A program made the translations under genes and the position numbers. 64,000 nucleotides of DNA from contig CP075497.1 in assembly GCA_021613535.1 (NCBI GenBank), positions 7,874,001 to 7,938,000 on the forward strand, read 5' to 3'. This stretch comes from Adineta vaga. Lineage: Eukaryota; Rotifera. Under the pieces are notes generated by a model. That model ran no database searches and had not been told where the DNA came from. It saw only the letters and a program-made list of their open reading frames with translations. Below, in pieces: positions 61,815 to 64,000 of the stretch; within the stretch, counting starts at the first letter, position 1; each line of letters begins with the position of its first letter.

Positions 61815-63165
61815 ATGTCGAGCACAGAAGTTCAACTTAGTGAACGCCTTCCAATGCTAAATTCGACCGAAGAGGTCATTCATTCAAATCCAGTTGCTCC
61901 GACACCGATAGTAACTGAAACTACCATTACTACGACGACGGTTAAGAAGTAAGTGCCTTAGAGAAATATTATTTCCTCATTTAACATAGATAAACAATAG
62001 GTATTATTAAAGAAAATAAAATAACATTTACTATTTAGAAATGTCGATGGTAATATTATTCCTGAAGACAATAATAAGTTTATTCAAGTTATTCGACCAT
62101 TATTAGTTGAACTTGTATGTAGAGAATTTTTTAGAAGGAAAAAAAAGACAAAGTTTTTTTACATATCATAATTTTTTATTCTTCGAAATAGATTGGTACC
62201 GCTTTATTTGTTCTCATTGGTTTATGGGGTGCTTGTTCCAGTGGTGGTGTTATTGCCGCTGCACTATCTTTTGGTCTTGCTCTAATGGTTTTAGCCGCTA
62301 GTTTTGGTCATATATCAGGTGTTCATTTCAATCCATCTGTTACAATTGGAGTTTTAATTGCTGGTGAAATGCAACCTGTCATGGCAATACTTTATGTTGT
62401 CATGCAACTTTTAGGAGGTAGATATCTATTATTTATTTATTTCAAAAGAAATTTGATTGATAAAGAAAACTACAAATGATTTCATTAGGTATTGCTGCTG
62501 CTGGTCTTTTACGTTTATTACTTGCCACATACACTTATGCTGGATGTAAAGGTGGTGCAACACTTTTAACAACATATGCTGCAGTGAACCGCACAGTTGA
62601 CAATCGAGTTGTTTATTATACTGCGGATTATGTTACCTTTTGGCAAGTAAGTTAACAATGACTCTAAGATATGAGAACATATGTCAATTGTTTCCGGTAT
62701 TTATTTTCAGGGTATTTTAATTGAAGCAATTGTTACATTTGTACTCGTTACGGTCATTCTTATGGTTGCTCTTGATACGAAATCGAAAACTGGATTAGCC
62801 CCTGTTTTAATTGGATTTACTTTAGCAGTTAATATTCTTGCTATGTAAGTTGACATAAAGAAGTAATAGATAGCTGGATTATTCATATTTCTCTCTAGTG
62901 GAGCTTATACCAGTGGTTCACTCAATCCGGCTCGTTCACTTGGTCCAGCTATATTTTCTAATGAATGGGAATACCACTATGTATACTGGATTGGTCCACT
63001 TGTTGGCGCTATTGTTGCTGGTTTTCTCTATCGGTAAGAAATTGCTCGAATACATATATATATGTTTAAAAACATATTCTTTTCTTTTCGTTGAATAGAA
63101 CCGTTTGGGCCCATCATGATCGTCGTATGTTTGTTAAACGTACAACTACAGTTGCTAAACATTAA
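61815..63165 (+). CDS. Aquaporin (MIP family), NPS/NPA motifs
   Basis: Seven exons (61815-61948, 62039-62114, 62192-62417, 62489-62646, 62711-62844, 62899-63033, 63099-63165) give 309 residues with all phases consistent. Six membrane helices are visible. The first half-helix motif is 'GVHFNPSVTIG', with Asn-Pro-Ser in place of Asn-Pro-Ala; the second is the standard 'SLNPARSLGPAIF', whose Arg is the selectivity-filter position. An extracellular loop contains 'YTYAGCKGGATLLTTYAAVN'. The short C-terminus is basic ('HHDRRMFVKRTTTVAKH'). Family members conduct water or small solutes across membranes. A Leu-Asn-Pro-Ala-Arg filter with no extra Asp after the second NPA points to a water-type rather than glycerol-type pore; this is inference. 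The N-terminal 70 residues are cytoplasmic and Thr-rich. Confidence 0.92.
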
Positions 63166-64000
63166 AGATGATTTTAAATATACACATTCATATGGTTTTC
63201 TTGTATTTGTGTTGTGAATATTAATTAAGCGAAATTTGATGTGTATACTGCTTTGATGTGTTTATTATTCATTTGGCTTATTTTCTCATAAATATTTTCT
63301 ATTTCATCATTTGTTCGTGTGTGTGTGTATATAGATTAGATTCATTGATTTGTTTTTCTTTTCGTTTTTGTTAGTATAGATCGTTTAGTGTGAATTTCTA
63401 TGTCTTTTTTCCTCTTTTTGTTGCTCAATAATCGATGTTGGAGAATGAAAATCATACTCTATTTGTTGTGTGTGTGTGTGTTTACTAAAGATATTCGATT
63501 GAAATTAATAAATTGAACAAAAAAAAACACTACAAAGTATTGATAAACATCTCTAATAGAAATCAAACGACTTAAGAATAAGATGAAGAGATGGTTCCGT
63601 TTTGTAATTGGGTTATTGATCATATTTATTCGATGAATACAAAGAATAGCAGTTCATCGAGAACTGTACTTGATCTTATTATCTTGATTATACGAAAATA
63701 AAATCAATTAGATAATTACTTTAAAAAGGAAATAATTATTGAAAGTTACAAATATAGATGATAGGAGAACGAGAGTTATATGATGAGTATAAAGCTTTAT
63801 TTATCTTAAAAAATATTAAAAAAAAGACTTGTTCTAATTTTAACCTTCATGAAAAAAATATTTTTGTTCTCTGATAATAATATGCAAAATGATCTAATTA
63901 AAAAATGATTATTTCTTTGGTAAGAGAAAGGAAGAACGAGAAATTAAATTCAAATATAGCACTAAGATTAAAGATAAGAAGTGTACATATATGCATATTT
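63166..64000. other. 3' flank of the aquaporin gene and intergenic DNA
   Basis: Holds the 3' UTR; AATAAA-like words and an A-run near 63510-63530 mark a plausible polyadenylation zone. Two GT-repeat microsatellites lie at about 63319-63328 and 63468-63481. No gene to the window edge. Confidence 0.5.

Overview
This AT-rich window (roughly 30% GC by eye) reads as invertebrate nuclear DNA. Genes have many small exons, mostly short GT-AG introns and short spacers. Gene content (TPR-linked ADP-ribosyltransferase-like protein, mucin-like surface proteins, CNBD2, ZBBX, OTUB1, aquaporin) fits a bdelloid rotifer, but that placement is inference from memory of families; no search was run. Exon borders were placed by hand from splice consensus and reading phase.

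Left host segment (1-19186): a partial CABIT-domain gene, an ART-like/TPR protein, a long mitochondria-eating-protein (MIEAP/SPATA18)-like gene with several phase-compatible alternative first exons and a four-helix membrane-protein gene antisense in one intron, a single-pass surface protein with a Thr-rich stalk, and a Q-rich unknown gene whose frame breaks once.

Middle (19187-46438): one large DNA transposon, about 13.62 kb, present as two copies with one inserted inside the other. Blocks run A (19189-24267), B (24268-32812), inverted A (32813-37891), inverted B (37894-46436). This is an outer element interrupted by a complete inner element in opposite orientation. Both copies begin CCCAGGT and end ACCTGGG. 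The outer copy is flanked by a 2-bp repeat TA and the inner by AC, and the inner copy itself preserves the uninterrupted target. The element encodes a CACTA/EnSpm-like transposase (intact only in the inner copy), a 12-exon gene with a BEN-like C-terminus and an oppositely oriented 4-exon coiled-coil gene. It also carries five 98-bp repeats with TATA-like cores, a 1.6-kb GATTACACC satellite and TCGGATCC-rich subterminal repeats at both ends. The only difference I found between copies is a T9 versus T7 run, so the event looks very recent.

Right host segment (46439-64000): CNBD2-like cyclic-nucleotide-binding protein, ZBBX-like B-box protein, a His-rich VWC single-pass membrane protein with a PPPY tail, an OTUB1-type deubiquitinase with its catalytic residues, a secreted propeller-like protein, an orphan coding remnant, and an aquaporin with two phase-compatible first exons. 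The host genes share no obvious pathway; several (CNBD2, ZBBX) belong to families with ciliary or sperm associations in other animals.
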